From Rana temporaria (lineage: Eukaryota; Chordata; Amphibia; Anura; Ranidae): 64,000 bases of DNA. A program made the position numbers and the translations under genes. The notes beneath the pieces were generated by a model, which was not told the origin of the DNA, searched no databases, and saw nothing but the letters and a program-made list of their open reading frames with translations. Position 1 is the first letter of the stretch. The number at the start of each line of letters is the position of its first letter. Positions 11,435 to 22,439 of this stretch are shown here, piece by piece. The stretch covers positions 333,346,089 through 333,410,088 of the forward strand of contig NC_053489.1 of the NCBI RefSeq assembly GCF_905171775.1, in the 5' to 3' direction.

Positions 11435-11779
11435 TTAAGTGTGACACATATGCAAAGAATTAAAAATCAGAAAGAAGGCAAATACTTTTTCACAGTACTG
11501 TATGTTAAGGAGAAAAAGGTTTGAGGAGTCAAATCCTCTTCACCATAACATGGAAGGAGTTTTGTCTTTTTTTTTTCCTTTTTCGACAGAGATAGTTGTG
11601 AACAATACCGTATTTTCCGGCGTATAAGACGACCCGGCGTATAAGACGACCCCCTAATTTTCCAGGAAAAATTTTGATTTTGGGATATACTCACTGTATA
11701 AGACTACCCCCTTCCTACAAGTCTTTCTGGAAGCTGAGGGGGAGCCAGAACCGCTGACAGAAACAGGCTTTTTCAAATC

Positions 11780-12160
11780 TCACTGTGCCATTACATTCCT
11801 CACTGTGCCATTACATGCCCAGACTGTGCCACTGTGCCATTACATGCCCCCACATTGCCATTGTGCCATTACATGCCCCCACATTGCCACTGTGCCATTA
11901 CATGCCCCCACATTGCCACTGTGCCATTACATGCCCCCACATTGCCACTGTGCCATTACATGCCCCCACATTGCCATTGTGCCATTACATGCCCCCACAT
12001 TGCCATTGTGCCATTACATGCCCCCACATTGCCATCACTTGCCCCCCACATTGCCATTGTGCCATTACATGCCCCCACATTGCCATCACTTGCCCCTCAC
12101 ATTGCCATTGTGCCATTACATGCCCCCACATTGCCATCACTTGCCCCCACTGTGCCTGAA
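11780..12160. repeat. 29-bp minisatellite inside a TA-flanked element
   Basis: The tandem unit is roughly CATTGCCACTGTGCCATTAC plus ATGCCCCCA. There are about eight clean 29-bp copies, then variants with a shorter CATTGCCATCACTTGCCCC insertion. The open frames that cross it in all three frames follow from the repeat and are not genes. Confidence 0.9.
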
Positions 12161-12212
12161 CTTGTTGCCCCCCCCCCCCCCCAGTACAATAACACTCACT
12201 TTTTTTCCCCAG

Positions 12213-12525
12213 CGCTGACAGTCTAACATGCTGCGATCGCGAGCGTGTATTGATTTCAAAGCCGCGCCTTCACTGCAGAGTGTTCTGTGATAGGAGGAAC
12301 AAAAATCTTCCCAGCAGCGCCTCTGTTATGTTTTCCGCCTATCACGGACGTCTTCTCATCTCGTCCGAGGATGAGAAGGCATCTGTGATAGGAGGAACAA
12401 AGAACAGAGGCGCTGCTGGGAAGATTTTTGTTCCTCCTATCATAGAACACTCTGCAGTGAAGGCGCGGCTTTGAAATCAATACACGCTCGCGATCGCAGC
12501 ATGTTAGACTGTCAGCGCTGGGGAA
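12213..12525. repeat. Long palindrome (about 150-bp arms)
   Basis: The left arm starts CCAGCGCTGACAGTCTAACA and reads through GCGATCGCGAGCGTG, GCCGCGCCTTCACTGC and AGGAGGAACAAAAATCTTCC. The right arm repeats these inverted in the opposite order and ends TGTTAGACTGTCAGCGCTGG. The centre is near 12360-12370. It could extrude as a hairpin. Confidence 0.85.
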
Positions 12526-12631
12526 AAAAAGTGAGTGCTGAGACTGTACCCGGCGTATAAGACGACCCCCGACTTTGGATGCATGTTTTTGCATCCAGAA
12601 AGTCGTCTTATACGCCGGAAAATACGGTACT

Positions 12632-13290
12632 TACTAATAACAGTGCAGCAAAGGCAAAGAAGACAGAAAGTTATCAGCCAACAAGATTTCTGGCAGGATT
12701 ACCTGTCATTGTTTTGCACTTATTGAACAAAAGGGAGCAAATAAAGGATATAGTTAAGGTTTACATACTCTTTAGTTACCAAATTTATATGTGTATACAT
12801 GACTATTTGTTGATGATGTTGTTGTATTTATTGTATTGGTATACCTTGTTGTTTGATATGCTTCTGAATGTGTGAAATGCTGTGGACTTTTTCTAATAAA
12901 AAACTGGCAGAGAAATACAATTTTATATACCTTACATTATGATTAATAATCCTGAGAATGCAAACAGCTGCAAACCTTGATCCCACATATTTTCTTCCAA
13001 TTAATTCTACAGGCAAAAAACCTGCATACTCATCATTATTGTCAAGCAGCTCATGATGAGAGATGGTGTTCCTGTAACTTTCACCATCTTGAAATAATGG
13101 AATGGAGCATACAGTATAGTGTTCATTATTTTCTCTGCATAATATATGAACAAATAAGAAGCAAACAAAGCAGACAATATAACTGATGGCTCACAGTACA
13201 CCTTTTATACGTTCACAACAGTTGGTACGCTCAGACACTTGGAAATCACCCATCTTTTTTAAAGATATAATCTCCGCTGAAATATACTAT
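12632..13290. other. AT-rich stretch, no gene recognised
   Basis: Only short open frames (up to 98 codons) without motifs occur. There are no terminal repeats. Confidence 0.5.
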
Positions 13291-13371
13291 ATTACCAAAT
13301 GTATTGGGATGCCTGACTTTACATGCACATGAACTTTAATGGCATCCCAGTCTTAGTCCGTGGGGTTCAAT

Positions 13372-14680
13372 CAGGGCTGGATTCCTGACAAGATCACCAA
13401 TGCCAGGCCTCGGGACGGCAGTGGGTGCAGGAGCGGATCCAGGGGAAGTTAGTTGCAGGTGAGTGTGCGGGAGGCGTGGTGGTTGAGCCGGCGGGTGGCT
13501 CGGCATACAAGTGACTGTGCGGGCGGCACAGTGGGTGAGCCGCTGAGCTGCCTGTCTACTCAGCGCTCGCACAGTCACACTGACTGTGCGAGCGGAGGTG
13601 TCTAGGGGGCAGGTGAGAGAGACAGAGAGCTGCCAGCTGGGAGGCTCGGTGAGTGGACTGGCCAATTAGCGGGTGGCGAAGCAGAGCAATGACATCATCT
13701 CTCACCGCCCGGCACCCGCCCTGCATCCCAGCATTTCTGCCCTCACTCATCGTGCAGGCAGCAGAGATTACATCATCTCTCTGCTGCCTGACTCCAGGAA
13801 ACAGGAAGTGACAATGCCCATTCCCCACCTAAGCAGGAAAGTGACAGTACGCAAGGTGTGGCAGGTGACATGACAAGTGGACAATCCGCAAGGTGTGACA
13901 AGTGGCATGACAAGTGGACAATCCGCAAGGTGTGGCAGGTGACATGACAAGTAACAATCTACAAGGTGTGGCAGGTGACGTGGCAAGTGGACAATCCACA
14001 AGCTGTGGCAGGTGACGTGGCAAGTGACAATCTGCAACGTGTAGCAGGTGACATGGCAAGTGGACAATGCGCAAAGTGTGGCAAGTGCACAATCCGCAAT
14101 GTGTGGCAGGTGACGTGGCAAGTGGACAATCCATAACATGTGGCAGGTGACGTGGTAAGTAACAATCCGCAATGTGTAGCAAGTGGACAATCTGCAACTT
14201 GTGGCAGATGACGTGGCAAGTGGGCAATCCACAACTTGTGGCAAGTGGACAATCCGCAACGTTTGGCAAGTATCAATCCGCAACTCGTGGCAAGTGACAA
14301 TCTGCAGCTGGTGGCAGACGACAGTGGCAAGTGACACACTCGGGGCTCCCACTGATTCTGCATTATAGTGAGTAGAACTATTTCATTTTCTATAACAATG
14401 TAATAATAATGTGCTACAATCATCCTGACACCATAACAACCATGGTGATTGATGAATAAAGCGCCAACACCAGCCATTTCCCAAATAAATTGTCTGCAAA
14501 AAAATCGTTTTTTTTTGGGCAGTGCCCCTCACGAGACTAGACTCTGGATCTGCCCCTGGCGGCGCTGTGGAAACAGGGGGGTGAAAAAATCCTGTCATCC
14601 TGCATTACGAACCACAACGGGGCCGATTGGGGGGGCGGCATTGAAGGACCCGACCGCAAATGGGAGTAAATCCAGGCCTG
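13372..14680. mobile_element. Non-autonomous hAT element with 8-bp duplication GGTTCAAT
   Basis: It begins CAGGGCTGGATTCC and ends AATCCAGGCCTG, giving a terminal inverted repeat CAGGSCTGGATT of the hAT type. Flanking copies of GGTTCAAT at 13364-13371 and 14681-14688 are perfect. It contains a GC-rich left part, the minisatellite at 13855-14335, and a right part with GGGCAGTGCCCCTC. No transposase remnant was recognised. Open frames across the minisatellite on the minus strand are artefacts. Confidence 0.9.
13855..14335. repeat. Irregular minisatellite in hAT element
   Basis: A tandem array of GTGGCAGGTGACATGGCAAG and GTGGACAATCCGCAA modules, used in variable combinations so that the period changes between about 20 and 50 bp. 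It lies wholly inside the hAT element. Confidence 0.85.
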
Positions 14681-15417
14681 GGTTCAATAGTAAGTTGACC
14701 CACCCTTTGCAGCTATAACAACTTTAACTCTTCTAGAAAGGCTGACCACAAGGTATAGGAGCGTGTCTATGGGAATGTTTGACCATTCTTCTAGAAGCGC
14801 ATTTGTGAGGTCAGGCACTGATGTTGGGCAAGAAGGTGTTCTATTGGGTTGAGGTCAGGACTCTGTGCAGACCAGTCAAGTTCCTCCACCCCAAACTTGC
14901 TCATCTATGTCTTTATGGACCTTGCTTTGGGAGCATGAAATTGTTCAAAATGTATTGGTATGCTGATGTCTTAAGAGTTCTCTTCACTGGAACTAAGGGG
15001 CCAAGCCCAACCCCTGACACACAAACCCCACACCATAATCCCCCCTTCACCACATGATTTGGACCAGTGCACAAAACAAGGTCCATAAAGACATGGATGA
15101 GCGAGTTTGGGGTGGAGAAACGTGACTGGCCTGACCTCAACCCGATAGAACACCTTTGGGATGAATTAGAGCAGAGACTGTGAACAAGGCCTTCTCGTCC
15201 ACATCAGTGCCTGACCTCACAAATGTGCTTCTGGAAGAATGGTCAAACATTCCCATAGACACAATGCTTAACCTTGTGGACAGCCTTCCCAGAAGAGTTG
15301 AAGCTCTTATAGCTGCAAAGGATGGGCCAACTCCATATTAAACCCTAAAGACTAAGCCTAGGATTACATTAAAGTTAATGTGCATGTAAAGGCAGGTGTC
15401 CCAATACTTTTGGAAAT

Positions 15418-15483
15418 ATAATGTGTATATGTATATATATGTATATATATATATATACATATATACATATATATATATATATA

Positions 15484-15560
<77 letters not shown>
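15418..15560. repeat. (TA)n microsatellite, left of Tc1 pair
   Basis: Almost pure AT dinucleotide repeat with a few interruptions (TGTATA, GCATA). It borders the Tc1 element that begins at 15569. Confidence 0.95.
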
Positions 15561-15562
<2 letters not shown>

Positions 15563-15808
15563 CACATACAGTATCTCACAAAAGTACACCCCTTACATTT
15601 TTGTAAATATTTTATTATATCTTTTCATGTGACAACACTGAAGAAATGACACTTTGCTACAATATAAACTAGTGAGTGTACAGCTTTTATAACAGTGTAA
15701 ATTTGCTGTCCCCTAAAAATAATTCAACACACAGCCATTAATGTCTAAACCACTGGCAACAAAAGTGAGTACACCCCTAGGTGAAAATGTCCAAATTGGG
15801 GACAATTA

Positions 15809-17401
15809 CAGTGCCTTGCAAAAGTATTCACCCCTCTTGGCTTTTTACCTATTTTGTTACATTACAGCCTTTAGTTTAATGTTTTTTTAATCTGAATTAC
15901 ATGTGATGGATCAGAACACAATAGTCTAAGTTGGTGAATTAAAATTTGAATAATATATACATAAAACAATTTTTCATAAATAAATACATGATAAATGGCA
16001 TGTGCATATGTATTCACCACTTTGTTATGAAGCCCATAAATAACTCAGGTGCAACCAATTACCTTCAGAAGTCACACAATTAGTGAAATGATGTCCACAT
16101 GTGTGCAAGTGTCACATGATCTGTATACACACCTTTGATATACACACCTTTTTGAAAGGCCCCAGAGGCTGCAACACCTAAGCAAGTGGCACCACTAACC
16201 AAACACTGCCATGAAGACCAAGGAACTCTCCAAACAAGTAAGGGACAATGTTGTTGAGAAGTACAAGTCAGGGTTAGATTATAAATAAATATCCAAATCT
16301 TTGATAATCCCTAGGAGCACCATCAAATATATCATAACCAAATGGTAAGAACCAGGCACAAAAGAAAACCTGCGAAGAGATGGCTGCTAACCAAAACTCA
16401 GGGAACGGGCAAGGAGGGCATTAATCAGAGAGGCCACACAGAGACATAAAGTAACCCTGGAGGAGCTGCAGAGTTCCACAGCAGAGACTGGAGTATCTGT
16501 ACATAGGACAACAATAAGCCGTACACTCCATAGAGTTGGGCTTTCTGGCAGAGTGGCCAGAAGAAAGCCATTACTTTCAGAAAAAAACAAAATGGCACGT
16601 TTTGAGTTTGTGAAAAGGCATGTGGGAGACTCTCAAAATGTATGGAGGAAGGTGCTCTGGTCTGATGAGACTAAAATTTAACTTTTTGGCCATCAAAGAA
16701 AACGCTATGTCTGATGCAAACCCAACACATCACATCACCCAAAGAACACCATCCCCAGTCAGCAGTCAGGACTGGGAAACTGGTCAGAGTTGAGGGAAAG
16801 ATGGATGGTGCTAAATACAGGGATATTCTTGAGCAAAACCTGTACCATTCTGTGTGTGGTTTGAGGCTAGGACGGAGGTTCACCTTCCAGCAGGACAATG
16901 ACCCCAAACACACTGCTAAAGCAACACTTGAGTGGCTTAAGGGGAAACATGTAAATGTGTTGGAATGGCCAAGTTAAAGCCCAGACCTCAATCCAATAGA
17001 AAATCTGTGGTCAGACTTAAATATTGCTGTTCACAAGTGCAAACCATCCAACTTGAAGGAGCTGGAGCATTTTTGCAATGAGGAATGGGCAAAAATTCCA
17101 GTGGTAAGATGTGGCAAGCTCAAAGAGACTTACCCAAAGCAATTTGGAGCTCTGATAGCCACAAAGGTGGCTCTACAAAGTATTGACTTTAGGGGGTGAA
17201 TAGTTATGCACATTGACTTTTTCTGTCATTTTGTCCTATTTGTTGTTTGACGATAAATATATAAATATAAAAAAAAAATCTTCAAAGTTATGTACCGTAA
17301 ATGAAATGATGCAAATCCTAAAACAATTCATGTTAATTCCAGGTTGTGAGGCAACAAAACATGAAAAATGCCAAGGGGGTGAATACTTTAGCAAGGCACT
17401 G
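15809..17401 (+). mobile_element. Tc1-like transposon (inner), nearly full length, dead
   Basis: The ends CAGTGCCTTGCAAAAGTATT and (inverted) AATACTTTAGCAAGGCACTG are flanked by TA at 15807-15808 and 17402-17403. The length of 1593 bp is normal for Tc1. It is the same family as 62-2184 and serves as the intact reference for that mosaic. The transposase remnant is at 16211-17199. Confidence 0.9.
16211..17199 (+). pseudogene. Tc1-like transposase pseudogene (inner element)
   Basis: The reading starts MKTKELSKQVRDNVVEKYKS at 16211 and ends ALQSIDFRG before the stop at 17197-17199. The N-terminal HTH region is broken by stops near 16280. The catalytic core is visible: the first aspartate in VLWSDETKI (about 16655-16680, followed by a stop), the second in FQQDNDPKHTAKA (about 16885-16925), and the glutamate in SPDLNPIENLW (about 16975-17010, preceded by a stop). 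About 330 residues is the usual family length. Multiple stops make it inactive. Confidence 0.85.
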
Positions 17402-17559
17402 TAGCCATTTTCCCTTGCCGATGTCATGTGACTCGTTAGTGTTACAAGGTCTAGGTGTAAATGGGAAGTGTTACAAGGTCTAGGTGTAAATGGGAAGAAG
17501 GTGTTTTAAATTTGGTGTTATCGCTCTCACTCTCTCATACTGGTCACTAGAAGTTCAAC

Positions 17560-18505
17560 ATGGCACCCCATGGCAAAGAACTCTCTGAGGATCTGAAAAA
17601 AAAGAATTGTTGTTCTACATAAAGATGGCCTAGGCTATAAGAAGACTGCCAAGACCCTGAAACTGAGCTGTAACACAGTGTCCAAGACTATAGAGCGGTT
17701 AAATAGGACAGGTTCCACTCAGAACAGCCTCGCCATGGCCAACCAAAGAAGATGAGTGCACATGCTCAGAGTCATATCCAGAGGTAGTCTTTGTAACATC
17801 ATGCTGCCAGCATTGCTCAGAGGTTGAAGGGGTGGGGGGTCAGCCTGTCAGTGCTCAGACCATATGCTGCACACTGCATCAAATTAGTCATCCCAGAAGG
17901 AAGCCTCTTCTAAAGATAATGCACAAAAAAGCCTGCAAACAGTTTGCTGAAGACAAGCAGACCAAGGACATGGATTTCTAGAACCAAGTCCTGTGGTCTG
18001 ATGAGACCAAGATAAACTTATTTGGTTCAGATGGTGTCAAGTGTGTGTGGCGGCAACCAGGTAAGGAATACAAAGACAAGTGTGTCTTGCCTACAGCCAA
18101 GCATGGTGTTGGGAGTGTCGTGGTCTGGGGCTGCATGAGTGCTGCTGGCACTGGGGAGCTACAGTTCATTGAGGGAACCATGAATGCCTACATGTACTGT
18201 GACATACTGAAGCAGAGCATGATTCCCTCCCTTTGGAGACTAACGACCCCAAACACACCTCCAAATTGACCACTGCCTTGCTAAAGAAACTGATGGTAAA
18301 GATGATGAACTGGCCAAGCATGTCTCCAGACCTAAATCCTATTGAGCATCTGTGGGGCATCCTCAAATGGAAGGTGGAGGAGCGCAAGGTCTCTAACATC
18401 TACCAGCTCCTTGATGTCACCATGGAGGAGTGGAAGAGGACTCCAGTGGCAACCTGTGAAGCTCTGGTGAACTCCATGCCCAAGAGGGTTATGGTGGTGC
18501 TGTAA
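17560..18505 (+). pseudogene. Tc1-like transposase pseudogene (outer element)
   Basis: It starts MAPHGKELSEDLKKKN at 17560 and ends before TAA at 18503-18505. An early frameshift follows an A-run at 17598-17606. Motifs in order are GYKKTAKTLKLS (HTH), SDETKINLFG (first aspartate, about 17998-18025), a damaged second aspartate region with a short deletion near 18230 (NDPKHTSK remains), and SPDLNPIEHLWGILK (about 18325-18370). The C-terminal half is the best preserved of the Tc1 copies here, but the gene is dead. Confidence 0.85.
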
Positions 18506-18680
18506 AATAATGGTGGCCACACAAAATATTGACACTCTGGGCTCAATTTGGACATTTTTACTTAGTGGTGTACTCACTTGCCAGTGGTTTAGACATTGAT
18601 AGTATAATTTCTTCAGTGTTGTCACATGAAAAGATATAATAAAATATTTATAAAAATGTGTACTTGTGAGATACTGTGTG

Positions 18681-18689
<9 letters not shown>

Positions 18690-18768
<79 letters not shown>
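18690..18768. repeat. (TA)n microsatellite, right of Tc1 pair
   Basis: Pure AT dinucleotide run after TGTGTGTATATG. With 15418-15560 it brackets the outer Tc1. Confidence 0.95.
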
Positions 18769-18769
<1 letters not shown>

Positions 18770-19957
18770 GTAGCGGATTCCCAGCATCTCCCACGGCCAT
18801 GTCAAGCTGACCGAGGCTCTCACTGAAGGGAGAGAGTGCCTATCAGCCCCTGCGGGGGAATTTCCCTCCTCTCTCTCCTCTTCTCACTGTGCAGAGACAC
18901 ACACACAGACACACAGAGCTGCTCACTCTGCATCCTCCCCTGCTTCCCAAATAGCCAGCTACCTGGATTGCAGCAAGGAATTGTGGGACATATAGTCCCT
19001 GTAACGGAATGACCCATGACACCCAGAGACTTTTGAAGGATGGGGGTTCTCCTGTGCCAGCGTCACTAATGACTCTTGGGTCTAGGGGCACCCTGTGCCC
19101 CTTTTGGGCATAGGGTGACTGATAAATGATAATTCATGTTTTGCAGGATATCTTGGAATATTACAAGTTGTTAAAGTCTGACTCCAAATGGAGTGTTTTC
19201 ATTCAATGTGGGGACACATGCTTTTGAGGTGTTAATTGCGTCTGCTCCTGGACATTCCATTGTGTGATGCTAATACATTATGTGTCCATTGTACTAATTA
19301 AGTCTGAAAGGTCAGATGTCTCCTTTCAGGGGTAGGGAATTAGCATGTCAATTATGTTTAGTAAAGGAATGTGTTTTGTGTAACAGGTGAGGGGGACTTG
19401 TCAAGCTGTATGCGGAGACAGGCTGTCTGGATAATGACTAATAATTAACTCAACTGAATGTCATTGTCTAAGAGAAGGTGTATTGAAGCCCCCCATTGTG
19501 TGATGTGTGGGTGGAGTGTGTCTTTGTCCCTGTGATTAACTGTAACATGCCTGTACTGTATATAAGAGAGCTAAGATACCATTAAAATTCATTCATACAT
19601 TTTGAAACCAGAGAACAGAGCGGATGTCTCGTTTATTCTGGGGAAATCCATATGGATCGTGTCTGCTGGATTGTAGATTGTCTGATAAGCTGTCATGGTT
19701 GATGGAATGGAATATCGTAAACGGTGGTGACCATTACAGTCCCCATCTAAAACAGCCCCAGCTGCCGTCAGGATTAAAGAAAGATAGGACACCATCTTGT
19801 CTGTTTGAGGGAAGGCAGACACCACGAGGAAAGTGAAGAGACTGGACCTTGGGGAGAGGTTTTGCCTCCCAGATGAGTCCACCTAATTGTTCCAGGCATC
19901 CACAGCCGGTTAGGGACATTCTGTCGGAGAAAGGGGATTCCAGGTAATATCCAGATC
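18769..19957 (+). other. Candidate LTR-like segment (TATA and poly(A) signals)
   Basis: It begins TGTAGCGGATTCCC directly after (TA)n. It contains a TATA box (TGTATATAAGAGAGC, about 19555-19570) and then ATTAAA (about 19580), the spacing of a retroviral-type LTR. I find no matching CA end or target duplication, and no coding sequence. It could be an LTR fragment or unrelated single-copy DNA. Confidence 0.3.
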
Positions 19958-19960
19958 TAA

Positions 19961-20451
19961 GGCCCCATACACACGATAGAATCCATCCGCAGATAAATCC
20001 CAGCAAATGGGTTTCTGCGGATAGATCCTATGGTGTGTACACGCCAGCGGATCTGTTTCCGCGGAGAAATCTCCTCTGGGATGGATTCCAGCAGATCGGA
20101 TATTTGCTGACATGCACAACAAATCCATCTGCTGGAATCCATCCCAACAGATGGATCCGCTCGTCTGTACAGACTCACCGGATCCATCCGTCCAAAGGGA
20201 TTCCCCGCACGCGTCGTAATGATTTGACGCATGCGTGGAATTCCTTATATGACAGCGTCGCGCCCGTCGCCGCGTCATAATCGCGGCGACGGCGCGACAC
20301 GTCATCGCCAGAGGATTTCCGCGCGGATTTCAATGCGATGGTGTGTACACTCCATCGCATAGAAATCTGCGGAAATCTTTGAGAGGATTTATCCGTGGAA
20401 ACGGTCCGCTGGACCGTATCCGCGGATAAATTCTCTCGTGTGTATGGGGCC
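19961..20451. mobile_element. Fold-back MITE, TAA duplication
   Basis: Ends GGCCCCATACACACGA and TCGTGTGTATGGGGCC are flanked by TAA at 19958-19960 and 20452-20454 (perfect). The interior carries paired TCCGCGGATAAAT and GGATCCATCC motifs. It is the same family as 6116-6587, with no coding capacity. Confidence 0.85.
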
Positions 20452-20454
20452 TAA

Positions 20455-20846
20455 GACTTTTTCTATGTACACAAAAGGCCTATTTCTCTCAAATATTGTT
20501 CACAAATCTGTCTAAATCTGTTTTAGTGAGCACTTCTCCTTTGCCGAGATAATCCATCCACCTCACAGGTGTGGCATATCAAGATGCTGATTAGACAGCA
20601 TGATTATTGCACAGATGTACCTAAGGCTGGCCACAATAAAAGGCCACTCTAAAAAGTGCAGTTTTATCACACAGCACAATGCTACAGATGTTGCAAGTTT
20701 TGAGGGAGCGTGCAATTGGGATGCTGACTGCAGGAATGTCCACCAGAGCTGTTTCCCTTGGATTGAATGTTCATTTCTCTACCAAAAGCCCTCCTCAAAG
20801 GCATTTCAGAGAATTTTGGCTGTACATCCAATGTACATAGAAAGCA
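20455..20846. repeat. Interspersed repeat fragment, family not assigned
   Basis: The stretch with CACAGGTGTGGCATATCAAG, GGCTGGCCACAATAAAAGGC and CAGAGAATTTTGGC (20560-20840) reads like part of a DNA transposon that I recall from fish genomes. That recollection is unverified. It is cut off by the TTAA element at 20851. Confidence 0.35.
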
Positions 20847-21459
20847 TTAAAGCGGAGCTCCGGCCACAATTTTAAAAATAAAAACGTTTTAAATATGAAA
20901 ACCCCTGTAATACACAAGCTCAATGTATTCTACTACAGTTAGTCTGTAAACTAAGGTCCGTTTTGTTAGGTTGTTACAGCATTTAGACACTTTATAAAAC
21001 AGAAATTGACTGGGGCCATCTTAAGTGTGGGCATCATGAAGCCAGACTGTATGACTTCCTGGATTTCAGCCTCGCACATGCTCAGTGCTGTACAAGCAGT
21101 GTAATGGTTTCAGATCAGGTTTCAATAGCAACGGGAGTGTCAGAGGAAGTTACCGCCCCTTATCTATGCAAACCTCTCCTCCCCTCCTCCTTCCAGGAAC
21201 CAGTAAATATACGAAATAATTGGTTCCTGTGCAGATATATCTACATAACAAGATGATATATATATCTTGTTATATATGTGGTGTGTATACATATACCAGA
21301 CATGTGCACTGTCAATAAATTCATTTTGTTTAGTTCCGTTTCGCATTAGCCGTTATTTCGTATTTTGTGCCCGAAACTCAATTCGGATTCGTACGCTCAT
21401 AATGAGCACAGCAGGAGTACAGCCACAGGAAGTCAGCACAGAACAGGGATGGTGGGAAC

Positions 21460-22105
21460 CCTTCATGAGGGGTTCCCACCATCCCTGTGCTGAGTTCCCG
21501 GGTCTGTACCCCCGCTGTGCCCCATTATGAGGGGTTCCCACCATCCCTGTGCTGAGTTCCCAAATCTGTACACCCGCTGTGCCCATTATAAGGGGTTCCC
21601 ACCATCCCTGTGCTGAGTTCCCGGGTCTGTACACCCGCTGTGCCCATTATGAGGGGTTCTCACCATCCCTGTGCTGAATTCCCGGGTCTGTACACCCGCT
21701 GTGCCCATTATGAGGGGTTCCCACCATCCCTGTGCTGAGTTCCCGGGTCTGTACACCCGCTGTGCCCATTATGAGGGGTTCCCACCATCCCTGGGCTGAG
21801 TTCCCGGGTCTGTACACCCGCTGTGCCCATTATGAGGGGTTCCCACCATCCCTGTGCTGAGTTCCCGGGTCTGTACACCCGCTGTGCCCATTATGAGGGG
21901 ATCCCACCATCCCTGTGCTGAGTTCCCGGGTCTGTACACCCGCTGTGCCCATTATGAGCGGTTCCCACCATCCCTGTGCTGAGTTCCTGGGTCTGTACAC
22001 CCGCTGTGCCCATTATGAGGGGATCCCATCATCCCTGTGCTGAGTTCCCGGGTCTGTACACCCGCTGTGCCCATTATGAGGGGTTCTCACCATCCCTGTG
22101 CTGAG
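21460..22105. repeat. 61-bp satellite, about ten copies
   Basis: The unit contains CCCACCATCCCTGTGCTGAG and GTCTGTACACCCGCTGTGCC. Spacing measured between successive GTACACCC motifs is 61 bp. Immediately upstream (21438-21460) an inverted partial unit (GGGATGGTGGGAACCC) forms a hairpin with the first direct unit. Confidence 0.92.
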
Positions 22106-22439
22106 TTCCTCCTGCTTCCTTCTTCCCCCACCACAGCACATTGCCACCATAACATTGCCCACCGCATCGTCTCCGGCACAGCACCCCGAATCGGCCCCAG
22201 CACCCCGCATCGGCCCCAGCCCACTGCATCATCCCCGGCACAGCACCCTGCATCGGCCTCGGCACCCCGCATCGGCCTCGGCCCACCGCATCATCCCCGG
22301 CACAGCACCCCGCATCGGCCCCGGCACAGCTCCCCGCATCGGCCCCAGAACCACAACCAGACCCAAATGTCAGTGCCCACCAGTGCATTATCAGTGCCCA
22401 TTAGTGCGGTGACACCAGTTCATTATCTGTGCAGTGGCA

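Larger units (their letters stand above)
9080..11500 (+). mobile_element. Tc1-like transposon, dead, with two nested elements
   Basis: The right end is ACTTTTTCACAGTACTG followed by TA (11501-11502). The left end begins CAGTGCTGTTTGTCC after TA (9078-9079). Inner parts of both arms are inverted copies: TTAAATGATTCAGATCA with ACACAAAGATAA on the left, and the complement around 10890-10930 on the right. The transposase remnant is at 9790-10790 on the plus strand. The fold-back MITE 9370-9764 and the TTAA element 10932-11434 sit inside it. Removing both leaves about 1.5 kb, a normal Tc1 length. Confidence 0.75.
11608..12627. mobile_element. TA-flanked element with CCGTATTTTCCGGCGTATAA termini
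   Basis: Inverted ends CCGTATTTTCCGGCGTATAA (extending through GACGAC) are flanked by TA at 11606-11607 and 12628-12629. An internal short copy of the terminal motif (CGGCGTATAAGACGACC) occurs at both ends. The inside holds a 29-bp minisatellite (11780-12160), a C-run, and a long palindrome (12213-12525). There is no coding capacity. The TA duplication suggests mobilisation by a Tc1/mariner-type transposase, which is inference. Confidence 0.75.
13292..15416 (-). mobile_element. Tc1-derived fold-back element, interrupted by a hAT
   Basis: The left end TTACCAAATGTATTGGGATG and the right end (complement TTTCCAAAAGTATTGGGACA) are flanked by TA (13290-13291 and 15417-15418). After subtracting the nested hAT (13372-14680 plus one 8-bp duplication), about 0.8 kb remains. 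It is mostly two inverted copies of a Tc1 transposase 3' end: 14695-14955 on the minus strand and 15060-15330 on the plus strand. Both carry the DLNPIEHLW glutamate motif region. It is not coding. Confidence 0.75.
15569..18676 (+). mobile_element. Tc1-like transposon (outer), interrupted by a second Tc1
   Basis: The left end CAGTATCTCACAAAAGTACA is mirrored at the right end (TGTACTTGTGAGATACTG, ending 18676). A longer inverted stretch lies inside (TTCTTCAGTGTTGTCACATG type, near 15630 and 18611). TA precedes the left end at 15567-15568. The transposase pseudogene is at 17560-18505. The element at 15809-17401 is inserted in its left untranslated part. The insertion lies within or beside (TA)n on both sides. 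Confidence 0.85.

Noticed and set aside
11785..12226. Three overlapping 124-137-codon frames rich in Cys, His and Pro
   Set aside because: A 29-bp minisatellite read in three frames; not genes.
13768..14477. 194- and 172-codon minus-strand cysteine/histidine-rich frames
   Set aside because: They are translations of the minisatellite inside the hAT element; the apparent zinc-finger spacing is a repeat effect.
18332..18823. 163-codon minus-strand frame with a poly-Ile/Tyr run
   Set aside because: It crosses the (TA)n microsatellite and the antisense of a Tc1 transposase.
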